A DNA stretch of 64,000 nt from assembly GCA_008694505.1 (NCBI GenBank), contig VZDJ01000063.1, positions 3,360,339 through 3,424,338 of the forward strand, in the 5' to 3' direction. Under the pieces are notes generated by a model, which worked only from the letters and a program-made list of their open reading frames with translations, made no database searches and was not told the DNA's origin. The position numbers and the translations under genes were made by a program. This DNA is from Cyanoderma ruficeps. Taxonomy: Eukaryota; Chordata; Aves; Passeriformes; Timaliidae. This document shows positions 1 through 10,582 of this stretch, in pieces; the stretch's first letter is position 1, and the number at the start of each line of letters is the position of its first letter.

Positions 1-1193
1 ACTGAGGGTGAACCATAAATAAAAAGGCACCTTTTAGGTCTCTTGCTTTAACAATTATTTAGTGCTAATGGAATTTATTTGGGCAATTTTAGTATTAAAA
101 TATCAATGCGCTGGTTCATTCCCAGTGCTGGGTTTGGCCTGGATCACATCTGATCCTTCAGAAAAAAAATGAAAAAGGGGGAAAACAGCAGCCCCTGAGG
201 AGGGGCAGGATTTCTGCCCACCCAAAGGAATCTGTGGCAGAAAACTTCCAGAGGCAGAGGCTGCCCTGAGAAACGGAGAGAAATGGAAAAATTCACCTTG
301 CAGAGCCTGGCCAGGTTCACCCTGGGGGTGTTTGTGCTCCTCACCGGGGAAAGGGCTGGGAAAATGCACAAAGGGTGGGAGGAAGGGCTCTGTCCAAGCC
401 TTCAGGGCCCTTTGTTCACTCAGCAGCTCAGGGGAGATCTCCAAGGACAGGACTGGCTCTGAAGACACAGATTTGCTCTTTCTTTTTTTTTTTTTTCTCG
501 TCATGCAGCAGATGTTGCAGACAACAGAGTGCAAGTTCCAGAAAAAGCAGCTCTAACCCTGATTTCCAATGTTCTGGAGCCTTGGGAGGATTCCCTGAAG
601 CCACAACTGGGGGAGTTACAAAACGCAGGGACCTATTTAGGGGGGAAAAAAAAAATTAAGAGGAAAACTTAATTTCTTTTTCTGTCATCAGCCTTGAGGT
701 GTTGAGTATATTGAGGGCTGCTGTTAATGTGTCTGAATTAATTACTGAAGGTTCTTCCATTCCACAAAAGCATCACCCCTGCACTGATATCCCAAAGATG
801 GGAGAGTGGGGTGGGTGTCCACCAACCCCATTTCCTCTGCAGAAAATCCAGCAACACCTGGGAATTCTCTCCCTCTGGAGATGGCAAACAGAGCTCAGAA
901 GGAAATCCCAAACTGCCCCCAGGAAATCCCAAATCCACGCCCTGCTCCTGGAATATTCCTCTGCTTTATGCCACTGTGTTATTCCGGGATATCTCTGGTG
1001 GCCATAAACAGAAGCTGCCCTTTTTTTATTTTTGCTTTGCCCCCTGATAAAAAGCAGCACAGAACGAGCAGTAAAACACTCTCAGCTGTAAAATAAAGGA
1101 TGGGGCCAGAGCAGCTGTTCCCAAAGGGAATGAGAGTGGGAAGGAACTAAAGCTTCAGGGGATTGATGATCCAGGAGCTGGGGGAGGTGGTTT
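1..1193. other. 5' flank of gene 1, no gene seen
   Basis: Unique-looking, moderately AT-rich sequence upstream of the first gene's promoter. Short open frames occur on both strands but none has a convincing start context, splice signals or repetition elsewhere. The element GGAACTAA near 1143 also occurs about 40 bases before the matching promoter block of gene 2 (near 8408), so the proximal promoter homology may extend to about 1140. Nothing else is supported. Confidence 0.5.
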
Positions 1194-1194
1194 T

Positions 1195-1292
1195 GTGTGA
1201 CCCCTTGGTAGTATTTAGGCTGAGCTTGAGGTCCAAAAGGTACTTGGGAGGTTTTTTTCTTGTGTTCTGGTGGTTTCTTTTGTTCTAAGCTG
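1195..1292 (+). promoter_or_regulatory. Predicted TATA promoter and non-coding exon 1 of gene 1
   Basis: The block GTGTGACCCC at 1195-1204 is followed 17 bases on by TATTTAG at 1212-1218. The same block and spacing recur before gene 2 (8446 and 8462). A start site about 30 bases downstream would give a short exon ending at CTG|GTGAGT, with donor GT at 1293-1294. The only in-phase partner I see is the acceptor at 2571-2572, eight bases before the CDS start. Known logic: a TATA box plus short non-coding exon 1 is common in tandem avian two-exon genes. The start site and splice are inferred, without transcript evidence. Confidence 0.5.
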
Positions 1293-2572
1293 GTGAGTAA
1301 CTGGTTTTTTCCCATGATTTTTAACCCAGGTCTCTAGTTTTAATTTGATTAATTATGGTGTAGGGAAAATATGTAAATTATAAGATGCTGGGATTATCCT
1401 GTGTGATTTTTTAGCCCACTTTGGGCCCTTAAATGATAGTATGTAGGTTTACTTTCTAGTTTTCATTCAAATGATGAAGCTGTTCCTCAAAACTGAGGTT
1501 CAGTTCATACTTCAAAATGGGAGAATGTTCGTTGTTTAATTTTCCATTAAGTGTTCTGGTGTATTTAAATGTTCAGAGGACAACATAAAATACTTTCTCT
1601 TGGAGGTTTTTTGTCTCTTTCTTAAAGGAAATACAAATATAAAAGTAGAAACTGGCCCGAAACCATCTGACTATTGGGAATTCTGGTTCTTAAGCCAAGT
1701 GTTCTGTTGTGATGCAGGATGAAGGCAGAAAATAACCTTGGGCTTCCACAATATTTTGGTGTTTAAGGGTCATATCTTAAATGAATGCCTTCAGATTTGA
1801 ATGTTTTCTAACAGCTCTCATAAATACAGTGCTGGGAGAGAGGCTGGAGGGCTGCTCTGGAGCTGGAAAATGTGGTGCTCCAAAACATTTGGGCCTGGGT
1901 TTACGACAGAATTAATGGATTATGCTGTGAGGTGGTGCTGATTAGCCCACAGATTGAGACTGGCTTTTTGTGTCCCAGCCCTGAAAATGAAACAAGCCCC
2001 TGGTGGCTTCAGCCAGAAGAAAATAATTTTCTCTGTGGGCAGTTTCAGTCTTTAATTAACGAGGAGCATGTGTTTGGGTGGCTTTGTTGGTATTTTGCGG
2101 GGTTGCAAGTCTCTTTTCCAGCAGCAAGTCTAAACTCAGCTTTCCCTTCAAACTGAAGGAGTTGCCCTTGTAAAATGCTGCACCTGAACAGAATGAACAG
2201 CAGCTACTGCTGGGTGCTGATTAATAAACCTGCTCTGCTAATTAATAAACCTGCCATGGGAATCCTGGATTGAGCGCTGGGCTTTGGGCTCTGAAACTCT
2301 CTTGGTTTTGGTTGGGCGAGTGGTGTTTTTGTCACACTTGCCCAAGGTGTGTGTGTGGGGGGAAAATACACTCAAGTGGGTGGGGGNNNNNNNNNNNNNN
2401 NNNNAATACTCCCAGGTGTGGGGAGCCCAATTTGATTCTGGTGGAAGAAGCAAAGGCCAAACCTTGGCTGTGCCTTGGTGCAGGACCCTGCCTGAAGCTC
2501 GCAGGTGTCTGTGGGAGCCAAACCAGGGAAGGTGAACGGTCCAAAGTGACAAAAATTCTGTTTTTCCTGCAG
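1293..2572 (+). other. Predicted intron 1 of gene 1
   Basis: This 1280-base interval runs from the GTGAGT donor to a TTTTTCCTGCAG acceptor. It contains an 18-N assembly gap at 2387-2404. Its 3' part (about 2208-2260), with ACTGCTGGGTG followed by ATTAATAAA-type sequence, resembles the matching part of the gene 2 intron (about 9247-9325), which supports common descent of the two loci. No coding potential is apparent. Confidence 0.45.
2387..2404. other. Assembly gap (18 N)
   Basis: A run of 18 undetermined bases follows a G-rich stretch (GTGTGTGTGGGGGG and GTGGGTGGGGG). The missing sequence is probably a G-rich simple repeat that failed to assemble. It lies inside the predicted intron 1 of gene 1 and does not touch the CDS. 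Confidence 0.95.
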
Positions 2573-2580
2573 GTGCCAGC

Positions 2581-3729
2581 ATGGGCAGCAGCCTCAGCCA
2601 GCAGCTGTGCTGTGTGGTGTGTGAGAGGTGCAGGGAGCAGGAGGCAGCAAACGCAGAGCCCGGCGAGACCAAACCCATCCTGCAGAGCCCCAGGGACACA
2701 CGGACGTTCCTGGACACACAGCCCTCCACCCCAGCCCTGAACGTCCCCACACAGGGCTCCAAGGAGCTGAGCCCAGACCGCCAGCCCTCAGCTGATGCTC
2801 TGGAGGAGAATGGAGAGCCCTGCTCTGCTGCAGAAGGCTGGGATGCAGCCTGGAACCCCATGGACTTCTTTGTGGCCCCTGCTGATGAGGAGGGTGAAGG
2901 AGAAGTTGAAGAATCAACCCAGCAGGAGAAAGTGGGCAAGATGAAAGAGGAAATTAAACCTGTTCCTGATATTCCTGTGGGAGACACAGCTCTGGGAGCT
3001 GAGCTGGTGGCAGCAGAGGAGGAGCAGCCTGGCCCTGAGGGAGCCCCGTGTGCTGGGATCACCCTCCAGGAGGGAAATCTGAGCCCCACAGAGCTCCTGT
3101 GGGAGGCTGAGCCTGGCCAAGGCTGTGAGACAGAACATCCTGCAGAGCCCGGGGGGATTCTCCTGGGCAGTGACTTGGTGCTGTGTGCTCTGCAGGTGGC
3201 AGGGCAGCCCGAGTCCCTGGAGGGGGCTGAGGAAAGTCCTCAACCTGCCCAAAGGGCTGAGCTCACCTGCCTGGTCCAAGCCATGTCTCTCCTGACCCTG
3301 CAGACCCCTTCTAAGGCCATAGCAAGGGGGGTGGCTGAGCTCTGCTCCACTTCTCCTGTGTCCTGGGAGCCCCTGTGCCCTCAGTGGGGATCTCTGGAGC
3401 CGCCAAACCACTTGCTGGAGCCCTTGAAGCAGGGAGTGTCCCCAGCCCGGGGCCTCCAGGGCAGTGTGTCACCTCCAGGACTCGGTGAGCTCTTGCAGCA
3501 GCCCCAGGATGAAGCCCTGTGTGAGCTGGGGAGCAGGGGAGGCACCCCAGGACATGAGGCAGAGCCGCAGCACGGGATGACACAGCCGGCAGTGGAGCTT
3601 CCAGAAGAACCAGCAGTTTTTGTTCCTGTGCCTGTAAAGCAAGAAGCTGAGTTCCCACCTGCGGCCCCCTCGCTGCCTGAAGGGTTTGGGAGCAGTGGGG
3701 AAATAGAGGCTGAAAATGCTGAAGCTTGA
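2581..3729 (+). CDS. Gene 1: predicted N-myristoylated acidic disordered protein, 382 aa, unrecognised
   Basis: The single open coding exon starts at the first ATG after a strong acceptor (AG at 2571-2572), in good context (GCCAGCATGG), and ends at TGA. Residues 1-6 (MGSSLS) fit the N-myristoyltransferase consensus, with Gly2 and Ser6. Cys10, Cys11, Cys14 and Cys17 follow and are plausible palmitoylation sites, so membrane attachment is inferred. The rest looks disordered: rich in Glu, Pro, Ser, Ala and Gly, with an aromatic patch at 87-97 (WDAAWNPMDFF), an acidic block at 102-112 and a short hydrophobic stretch near 195-206. There is no transmembrane segment, zinc finger or enzyme motif. It is the first of three tandem genes with the same layout. 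No family is recognised; a lineage-specific gene is possible. A translated non-coding RNA is unlikely given the 1.1 kb open frame with matching splice and poly(A) signals. Confidence 0.7.
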   Translation: MGSSLSQQLCCVVCERCREQEAANAEPGETKPILQSPRDTRTFLDTQPSTPALNVPTQGSKELSPDRQPSADALEENGEPCSAAEGWDAAWNPMDFFVAPADEEGEGEVEESTQQEKVGKMKEEIKPVPDIPVGDTALGAELVAAEEEQPGPEGAPCAGITLQEGNLSPTELLWEAEPGQGCETEHPAEPGGILLGSDLVLCALQVAGQPESLEGAEESPQPAQRAELTCLVQAMSLLTLQTPSKAIARGVAELCSTSPVSWEPLCPQWGSLEPPNHLLEPLKQGVSPARGLQGSVSPPGLGELLQQPQDEALCELGSRGGTPGHEAEPQHGMTQPAVELPEEPAVFVPVPVKQEAEFPPAAPSLPEGFGSSGEIEAENAEA

Positions 3730-4432
3730 GATGTTTGGGGTCACCTCTGTGCAGGGCCAAGGGTGAGGAGCCTGCCCTCAGGAAGGGCTCAGCCCCAGCT
3801 GCTGGACTCGGTATTTCACAGGATGTGTCCTGGGCTTCAGAAGCTCTGGCCAGACAGATCTGTGGAGTTTATATGGACCTTTCCAGGTGTTCTCCCGAAT
3901 TGCTGTTCAGTCACAGATCTGTTTCTTTCTTTTCCCAGTAGCTGTTTTTTAGATCATGCCTTGCTGGGAGGGAGCTGATTCACTCCGAGCAGGATTTCAC
4001 TGAGCTGCTGTTGCTGCATTCCCCCAGGGAGGTTTGGTGATGGGAGGCTTCATCCCTTGGTCTGAAGAGTCTGGAAACGGAGCAGAAAACTGCTCCTCTA
4101 ATTTTGTGCACTCAGATATTTTCTGTGGGGCCAACAGCCACTTCTCCTGCTACCTCAGAATAATGAAATATTTGAGCTACCTCCCTGAATAATTCTCTTG
4201 TATAACTGATGTTCCTGCTTTCTTGTCAGTGTTGAACAAAATATTTTCAGGAAGATGATGAAATCCTAATTCTGGCTTGTTCTTGATCTCTCTTGTAGTA
4301 GTGGAAGTGTTTGTGTAACCTGTGCAGTTTATGCAGAAGTTAAAATGTAGTCTTGATCAGAATGCAGAAGTCAGTGTATTGCAGCTGAAATCTACTGACT
4401 TTTAATGTTCCTCACTTTGTCCTACCAATAAA
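3730..4432 (+). terminator. 3' UTR and poly(A) signal of gene 1
   Basis: The sequence after the stop has no coding signal and ends in AATAAA at 4427-4432, with a GT-rich stretch (GAGTGTGTTTT) about 35 bases later, as expected for cleavage and polyadenylation. The 3' UTR would be about 0.7 kb. The GC content falls sharply compared with the CDS. Confidence 0.6.
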
Positions 4433-5616
4433 ATACACTTTTAAAGCTCATGGCAAAACCCCAAACTGAGTGTGTTTTAATTGCTGGGAATAAATGAGAA
4501 CAGAAAACATGGCTAGAACTGTTGAGTGCTTTTCTTTACCCTTCAAAGGAGAAATAGGCACTGACTCCTCTTTAAAGGAGCCTTTGGAGCAAGTCTGACC
4601 ACACAGAGTGCCCGGGTGTGTATGGGGGTGGAGGGAGAGTGGTGGATTGGAGATTTTTTTTGGGGCATTACAGAGCACTTGAGGAACGGGATGCTGATGG
4701 AAAAAGTGCAAGACAAAATCTCCTGCAGCTGCCTCTTCATTTGTCTTGAGAGCTGAAGGCTGAGGAGGAAGAGCGGAGTGTGACCAGTGATGTTGGGGAT
4801 GAAATTTAACGCTTTGGGAAAAGGAGGGGCTTTTTAAACACCTTGCCTTCTGTCCCTTGTCCCTGACAAAGCCTTGCAAAACAAATCATCTTCTTTCACT
4901 TTCTGGGGAAAAGGAGGTGCCTGAAATCCTTCAAAAGGCTCCTCTGAGCCAATAAACTCCAGTTATTGCTCAAGTGGGCTGTGTCTGCAGTGCTGTTAAA
5001 CCGTGGGCTGCTTGGCCCTGAAAGGGGGGGAAGTTATTAAATAAATACGCACAAAGCTGGCTGAAGGCTCTTCCTTTGGAGCTCGATTGTTTTACTTTTG
5101 GTTTGTTCTCCCAAAGTTACCAACTGCTGCTGGGTGTGTTCACTGCCATTCTTTGTCCCAGCCTCCCCCAAACCCCAAATTCAGGCCGGGAAAAGGTTTG
5201 AATAAGAAGCCCTGAGGGAAATCAGCCTCAATCACATTTGTGACCATGAGCTGGTTATCTAATTCTGCTGAGGAGGATTCTGAGCAGCAGCTGTGCTACA
5301 GAAAATGTTCTTTATCCAGTGAGAGTCCTGGGCCTGTGGGACAGGGGCCAGGCAGAGTTTCCAAGGTCAAGTTGGAAAAAGCAAAGCTGGAGACCTCCAG
5401 TGGTGGAAAACCCCTCCTGTCCCTTCAGGAGAAGATTTTTCAGCCCTGTGGTGTCCTCCTGTGATGGAGCCCTGGGCACTGAGAATTTCAGACTGTCTGT
5501 GCTCACAGGCACTGACCCCCAAGCAAACACTGCATTTGACCTGAGGCTGTGGAAAAGGCTCCCAAAACTGAGTGACAGCACTGGGATTGTGGGTGTGTGG
5601 TTTGAATAGAAGTGTT
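4433..5616. other. Intergenic, nothing recognised
   Basis: Sequence between gene 1 and the first LTR. Short open frames are present but none shows a motif, a repeat or gene signals. The last part is ordinary GC-moderate DNA. Confidence 0.4.
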
Positions 5617-5972
5617 TGATATCACAAGAAGGAAAACTTAAGAGTTCAAGGGTGTAGAATATAGTAATATATGTATAAAGCAAGATGGAGGATTTAGGGT
5701 GGAGGCTGAGTCCTTCTTTTTCACCTTCTTCTCCATGGCTCTGGGAGGGATTTTGTAATTGGGTAGAAAATCTGCACTGTGGGCCATGGGTGGTTGTTTA
5801 TTGGGTTAAAAGTAAAAATAATTTAGGTGTCCTTTCATAATTGGACAGTTTGTGCTTAAAAGGCCTTGTAAAGAGATAGAGACAGAGCCATTTTTCACTT
5901 TGTTAGCCAGAACTCCAAACATGTGAGACTGGGCTGTAGATAAGAATTAATGAACACAAACTGCATCTCTCA
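5617..5972 (+). mobile_element. Solo LTR-like element (family D)
   Basis: The sequence TGATATCACAAG through ATCTCTCA shares an ordered series of blocks with 49441-49765: a GATGGAGGATTT/GGTGGAGGATTT block, a CACCTTCTTCTCC-type stretch, GGGCC.TGGGTGGT, AAAAATAATTTAGGTGTC and TTAAAAGGCC. It resembles songbird ERV LTRs I know, with a TATA-like TTAAAAGGCC and a late AATGAACA in the poly(A) position. Flanks AGTGTT and AGCATT match at only four of six bases, so the exact ends are uncertain. No internal retroviral sequence is present. Confidence 0.5.
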
Positions 5973-7014
5973 AGCATTTAATCTCGGCCCTAACAGAAGA
6001 AAAGAAGATAAACCCATACTCCTTTTGTGGTGCCAGCTCTGTGACGGACGAGGGCAGATCATCCCTGGGTTGGACGCCGCACCAAACGCTCCACGGGGCC
6101 CTGCCACTTGGAAGGCAGAGACAGTTCTATTAAGAGGAAACAGCTTGACCCCTGCAATAAAAAGCCCCAAACATGAAGAGGGATGCCCTGAGCTGCCTGC
6201 AGCCTGCTCCTTGTCAGCGATGATGGCACAGAAAGGCTCTGGGATGGTGCTGTAGTGCAGCATTCCATCAGGCAGCGCAGTCCTGGGCTGACAGCTGAGC
6301 CCGGCTCCGTGGAGGAGCTGCCATTATTTCCTTTTATTTGTCAAAAAAAGAAGTGTATGTTTTTTTTAGAACAGCCCTTTTAAATATATCAAAGTAGCAG
6401 AGATTGGAAAAGGATTTTGGAACTAAGGCTAAGCCTGGAAAAGGAAGGAGAATGGATTGCTCTGACAGGAGGATTTTCCCAGTTGCCATTTCTTGCGGTG
6501 TCTCACGTGCAGGAGATTTTCTGGATTGTTTCAAATGGGTCAAAGTTGGGCTTTTCAAACTAGACTATTTCATATATTTATTTCATATATATGTCTCATG
6601 TTTCCATACTTCGCCATCATTCAAGGGAAAGAAATTCTTTAAATCTCAGAAATATTCCAACTGCCTCGTGGTGAGCTGATGACTGGAGCATCTTCCCAGA
6701 ACACTGAAATAAATCCCTGCAACACCTGCAGGGTTTGGAAATCCACAGCCAAGCTCCCTGTGCTGCAGTGCCTGACATTCCCCCACCCAGGAGCAGTTGG
6801 AGATGCAGTTCCCTTCCAGCTGTGTTGTTTAGCAAAGCATCAGTGTCCCCAAAGCCACCAGAGTGTTCAGCCCTGTGACCCTCCGCTGTCATCTGTGTTT
6901 GTCACACGTGAAAAGCATGGACTGGTTCAAAGAAGCTGCCAATAGTCAAAGAAATCCTGACCTGCCTCTGAGTTTCAGTGTCACTGAAGCCTAAAAAGAA
7001 GCATATTTTTTTAA
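5973..7014. other. Intergenic, nothing recognised
   Basis: Unique-looking sequence between the LTR and an AT-rich tract. No gene or repeat could be supported. Confidence 0.4.
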
Positions 7015-7395
7015 AATTAAAAAATATAAAATCAATTATATTTAATTATAATAAATATAGTATAATAAATATCATCATTATATATTATATATTATATATT
7101 ATATGTTATATGTTATATATTGTGTATTATATGTTATATATTATGTAATACATGTTATATATTATAATACATATATAGATAAAAATAATATATGTAGATA
7201 TTGTTATATATTTATAGGTTTATATATTTATTTTATATATCTGTATATAATAAATTAATATATTTCTATATTATATACACACTATTTATTATCATAATGT
7301 ATCTATATATTATAGAATGTATATTTCTATACATATATATATATATATGTTTATATTTATATAAAGTTTTATATTAAAATATATATTTTTTTTTA
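7015..7395. repeat. AT-rich low-complexity tract
   Basis: Almost pure A/T with many TATATTATATATTATA-type runs and short ATAT stretches, ending in poly-T before 7398. It lies between genes 1 and 2. It is most simply an expanded AT microsatellite; it could act as an unwinding or matrix-attachment region, but nothing in the sequence shows that. Confidence 0.85.
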
Positions 7396-8445
7396 AAAGG
7401 CTTTGAAAAGCTGTAAAACCACAGCAGACACAGAGTGAGGCTGTCCCAGCCATGGCACTGTGACACTGCAGAGCCACCAAATAACACAGCCCTGCCTGTT
7501 ATGGGGCAGAGCAGATGTTGGAGACATCCCAGGGCAGGGGGGGACATTGTCCTGGGCTGTCCCAGCTCTGGCTGCCCACACGGGTTTCCCTGGCCAAATG
7601 CTCCTCCTTTGTTCTCTGCTCTCAGGGATTCACTGGAGCTCGGTGAAGTTTAGGACGCTGAACCAGATCTGGCATCCAAAACTGTAGATTTGAGGGGTTT
7701 TTATGTAAATAAAAGAAGCCTGGAATCCATCTATTTTGATTGATTTTTTTTTCCATTCCGCAGCACTGGCGCTGCTGGCAGCGGATCTTTAGGCTCTGCC
7801 TTCACACTCCTGGCTGGGATTAGTTTGTTTTTAATGGATATTTGCTTTTGTGTTGGCCCGTGTGTCCAATTCCAGGTTCGAGCTCCCTCCCAGGCAGCAA
7901 ACACAGGCAGGGCTGGGGGATGGCAGCGCCAGCAGAGGCCCATCAGCTGTGCCTGGGATCCTCAAATCATCTGCAGCCACTGTAAAACTGCTAATTGCAC
8001 CACGCAGCCAGCTGAAGACAGCACACAAGAGGGAAAGGGGGAAATATTTCACCTCTAACTGCTCAATATCCAATAAAATGGGAGATTACAACGCCACCGT
8101 GGTCATTTGTGAGTTATTCACAAACCCAGCCTGGTTTTTCTGCCACTTGGCATCGTCACCACCTCTAACCAGAGGTCAGCTTGTCTTGTCCAAGCTGCTC
8201 TGTGCAAATCTTGAGCTTCACTTTAAACATCCAACGGCGATTACCAAAACACCATAATAACTTACCATAATGCCACGATAACTTCATTATCCAAATGAAG
8301 TTAATCACCCATCAGCTGTATACTGGGGCACAGCCACAATCCTCTTTCCAACAGCTTGGAAATGCCGGGGAAAATGAAAAATAGAGTGAGGGAACTTCAG
8401 AACCTGCTGGAACTAAGGTTGGGAGTCAAGAGGGGAAGGGATTGA
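7396..8445. other. Intergenic upstream of gene 2, nothing recognised
   Basis: GC-moderate sequence leading to the gene 2 promoter. A short frame around 7850-8257 is open but has no gene signals, and I do not call it. Confidence 0.4.
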
Positions 8446-8530
8446 GTGTGACCCCCTGTCCTATTTAAGCCCAGGTGAGGGCTTGGCCCCCCAGGTGAGG
8501 GATCTCCAGTGGGGCTGTGGAGCTGTGCTG
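8446..8530 (+). promoter_or_regulatory. Predicted TATA promoter and non-coding exon 1 of gene 2
   Basis: GTGTGACCCC at 8446-8455 and TATTTAA at 8462-8468 repeat the arrangement seen before gene 1. CCTGTCCTATTTAAG here is nearly identical to CCTGCCCTATTTAAG before gene 3. An exon from about 8490 would end at CTG|GTGAGC (GT at 8531-8532). Earlier GTGAGG donors lie at 8475 and 8495 but sit before or at the expected start site. The start site and splice are predictions. Confidence 0.5.
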
Positions 8531-9342
8531 GTGAGCAGGGGCTGTGTGTGCTCCCTGGGGCTGTCACCTCTCTTGCTCTTTGGTATTTGTGGGTTCCTTG
8601 CTTTAATTCATGCACATTTTTACAGCCTGGGCCTCTTTGAGCACAAGTGATTTTGTTGTGTTTAACTCAATTCAGTGTTTAAGGCTGGCCTTGCTTCTCA
8701 GTCCTTAAATTAGTTTTGTGCTGGGAGATGTTATTTTACCTTTTAGTTTGCTTGTGTCTCTTGCAGTCCTCTCCTAACGTTATTACCCAGGAACAAACCC
8801 TGCTGTGCCCTGTGAAATTTAAATTTATCTGTAATTCTTTTCCTGCCTGCCTTACTTCTCTTCCCTCCTGCCCCCATCTATTACTGGAAGTCTAAACATT
8901 TCCTTGACTGGAGTGAAGAGTGGCTCCTGAGACCTGTCACTGTTTTCCAGACTGCTCTGCTTTGACTGACAAATTGTCTCTTTTTCCCCCTCTTTTTGGA
9001 CTGTTATTTCTTAAAAGGTCTCTGTCTCTCTCTTTTCCCCTCTTTTCAGACTGTTATGTCTTAAAAAGTCTCTATTTCTCTCTTTTTCCTTCTTTTCAGA
9101 CTGTTGTTTCTTAAAAGTTGGAAGTTTGGCCTTTCGTCTTTAATTTTATCAGTCTTTTCAGACTGTTATTTCTTAAAAGGTCTCTGTGTCTCCCCTGACC
9201 CCACCAGGAGCAATTCCACCTGTTCAGCTCATTCCTGTGATCCCTCAACTACTGCTGGGTGAGAATTGGCTAATTAACTCACCCTAACAAGGGTGGGCTA
9301 ATAAATACCCATTAATAATCAACAAATATGCATTTCTTGCAG
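8531..9342 (+). other. Predicted intron 1 of gene 2
   Basis: About 0.8 kb from donor GTGAGC to acceptor CATTTCTTGCAG at 9342. The middle holds a pyrimidine-rich tandem repeat (8983-9190). The last 100 bases (ACTGCTGGGTG, TAATTAA, AATAAATA) resemble the end of the gene 1 intron. Confidence 0.45.
8983..9190 (+). repeat. Pyrimidine-rich tandem repeat in intron 1 of gene 2
   Basis: Four imperfect copies of a unit of about 56 bases: CTCTTTTTGGACTG or CTTTTCAGACTGTT, then ATTTCTTAAAAGGTCTCTGT, then a CTCTCTTTTCCCC stretch. Several copies contain TTTTCAG, a sequence resembling a splice acceptor, and the array sits about 150 bases before the predicted true acceptor. A third copy is diverged (GTTGGAAGTTTGG). 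Confidence 0.75.
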
Positions 9343-9436
9343 GTGTGAAGCCCCTTCCTCCTCAAGAGCCAGAGCTCCCTGCTCCTCCTCAGCTGCTCAG
9401 GAGAAGCCCTCGGGGTTTCTGTGTTCCCCTGTGGCC

Positions 9437-10582
9437 ATGGGAGGTATTTTTGGGAAGAACAAGAGGTCCTGCCTGTTCCCCAGGGTGGTTTATAGGGCCA
9501 AGGGCAGGAGGGCTGCCCGTGTGTGCTGCGATGCAGCCACCTGGACTGGGGAGAGCCATTTCTACTCAGCACGGATCGGGAGGACTCGGAGGGGCTTCGA
9601 GCCTCCTGCTGCCAAGCTGGTGCTGGAAGCTTCTGGAAGCGAGTCTGGAGAGGAGGAAGGAGACTCAGGCACCTCTCCCAGGGCATGGCACAGCGAGGTC
9701 TCCGTCCTCGTGGCTACTGGACACACACAAGGGGCTGAGCCTGAAGCCAAACCTCACCCAGAGCTGCTGAAACACCAGGAACTCACTGGAGAGGCACAAG
9801 GACCCCCAAATCCTCAGGACAGCAACGAGGCTGGAGCTGCTCTGCACCCCCCTGGCAGCTCCTTGCCCCCTGAGCTCCACAGTGGGGCCCTGAGGGTGAC
9901 ACCTCTCACTCGGACCACGGTGGAGGTCGATGTCCACGTGTCTGCAGATGGCCATGGGGAGCCTGGCCAGGGTCAGCCTGCTGTGAAATCCAAGCTGCTG
10001 AGGGCTGCAGAGCAGGAGGATGAGGATGGGGCTGGGGGTGATGCAGAGCAGGAGGATGGGGCTTGGAGGGGTGCAGAGCAGGAGGATGATGGGGCTTGGA
10101 GCAATGCAGAGCAGGAGGATGATGGGGCTTGGAGCAATGCAGAGCAGGAGGATGAGGATGGGATTGATGCAGAGCAGGAAGATGAGGCTTGGAGCGATGC
10201 AGAGCACACCTGTGTCAGGAAGGCTCTTTGGGAAGTGCCCCTGCAGAAGGCAGGTGACACCACGGCTGCTTCGTGTCCCCTGGAGGAGCCAGAGCTGCCC
10301 CTGAAGGCTGCAGAGCCAGGAGAAGGCATCACAAATGGGCAGAGAGCTGCACAAGAGCAGGGGGGAGAAGAAAGTAAAGCCCCACCTACTCTCCAGCTGG
10401 GACAAGGCAAGGTTCCTGTCCCTGAAGGTGTGAAAGGAGCTGCTGGTGAACCAGAGCGAGCTGGAGAGATGCCTGAGGCCTGTGGTGATGGGCAGACACC
10501 AGAGGAGATCCCTGCCTGCCTGTCAGAAACCCAGGAGGAGGAAATCCAAGTTAGCAGTGAGGAAAAACCAGAGGAGCACTGA
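9437..10582 (+). CDS. Gene 2: predicted N-myristoylated acidic repeat protein, 381 aa, unrecognised
   Basis: The first ATG after the acceptor at 9341-9342 has a strong context (GTGGCCATGG), and no ATG occurs in the 94 bases of leader. MGGIFG fits the myristoylation consensus (Gly6 is allowed). Residues 7-31 are basic, with Cys12, Cys30 and Cys31; together these suggest acyl plus electrostatic membrane binding. Residues 66-78 (SGSESGEEEGDSG) look like acidophilic-kinase sites. Residues about 190-256 are six or seven repeats of AEQED followed by D/G, GAW or similar. The rest is Glu/Pro/Gly-rich and probably disordered. BASP1 also begins MGGK-L-S and has one coding exon, but I see no further similarity. 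Upstream gene 1 and downstream gene 3 share strand and layout. Function unknown. Confidence 0.72.
   Translation: MGGIFGKNKRSCLFPRVVYRAKGRRAARVCCDAATWTGESHFYSARIGRTRRGFEPPAAKLVLEASGSESGEEEGDSGTSPRAWHSEVSVLVATGHTQGAEPEAKPHPELLKHQELTGEAQGPPNPQDSNEAGAALHPPGSSLPPELHSGALRVTPLTRTTVEVDVHVSADGHGEPGQGQPAVKSKLLRAAEQEDEDGAGGDAEQEDGAWRGAEQEDDGAWSNAEQEDDGAWSNAEQEDEDGIDAEQEDEAWSDAEHTCVRKALWEVPLQKAGDTTAASCPLEEPELPLKAAEPGEGITNGQRAAQEQGGEESKAPPTLQLGQGKVPVPEGVKGAAGEPERAGEMPEACGDGQTPEEIPACLSETQEEEIQVSSEEKPEEH
10004..10206 (+). repeat. In-frame minisatellite encoding AEQED repeats of gene 2
   Basis: Six to seven copies of GCAGAGCAGGAGGATG, spaced about 27 to 42 bases apart. All length changes seem to be multiples of three, so the reading frame stays open through the array. 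Each unit encodes AEQED plus a variable tail such as DGAWSN. Two adjacent units (about 10073-10151) are nearly identical, which suggests recent unequal exchange and likely length variation between individuals. Confidence 0.85.

Noticed and set aside
2238..3089. 283-codon minus-strand frame over gene 1
   Set aside because: It lies antisense to the gene 1 CDS, crosses the 18-N gap and the predicted splice acceptor, and has no start or poly(A) signals of its own; it is a shadow of GC-rich coding sequence.
9431..9436. Start two codons upstream of the gene 2 ATG
   Set aside because: The upstream codon is GTG; the ATG at 9437 is the first ATG after the acceptor, with strong context.
9665..10405. 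246-codon minus-strand frame over gene 2
   Set aside because: Its repeats are the complement of the AEQED minisatellite, so the openness comes from the repeat, not selection.
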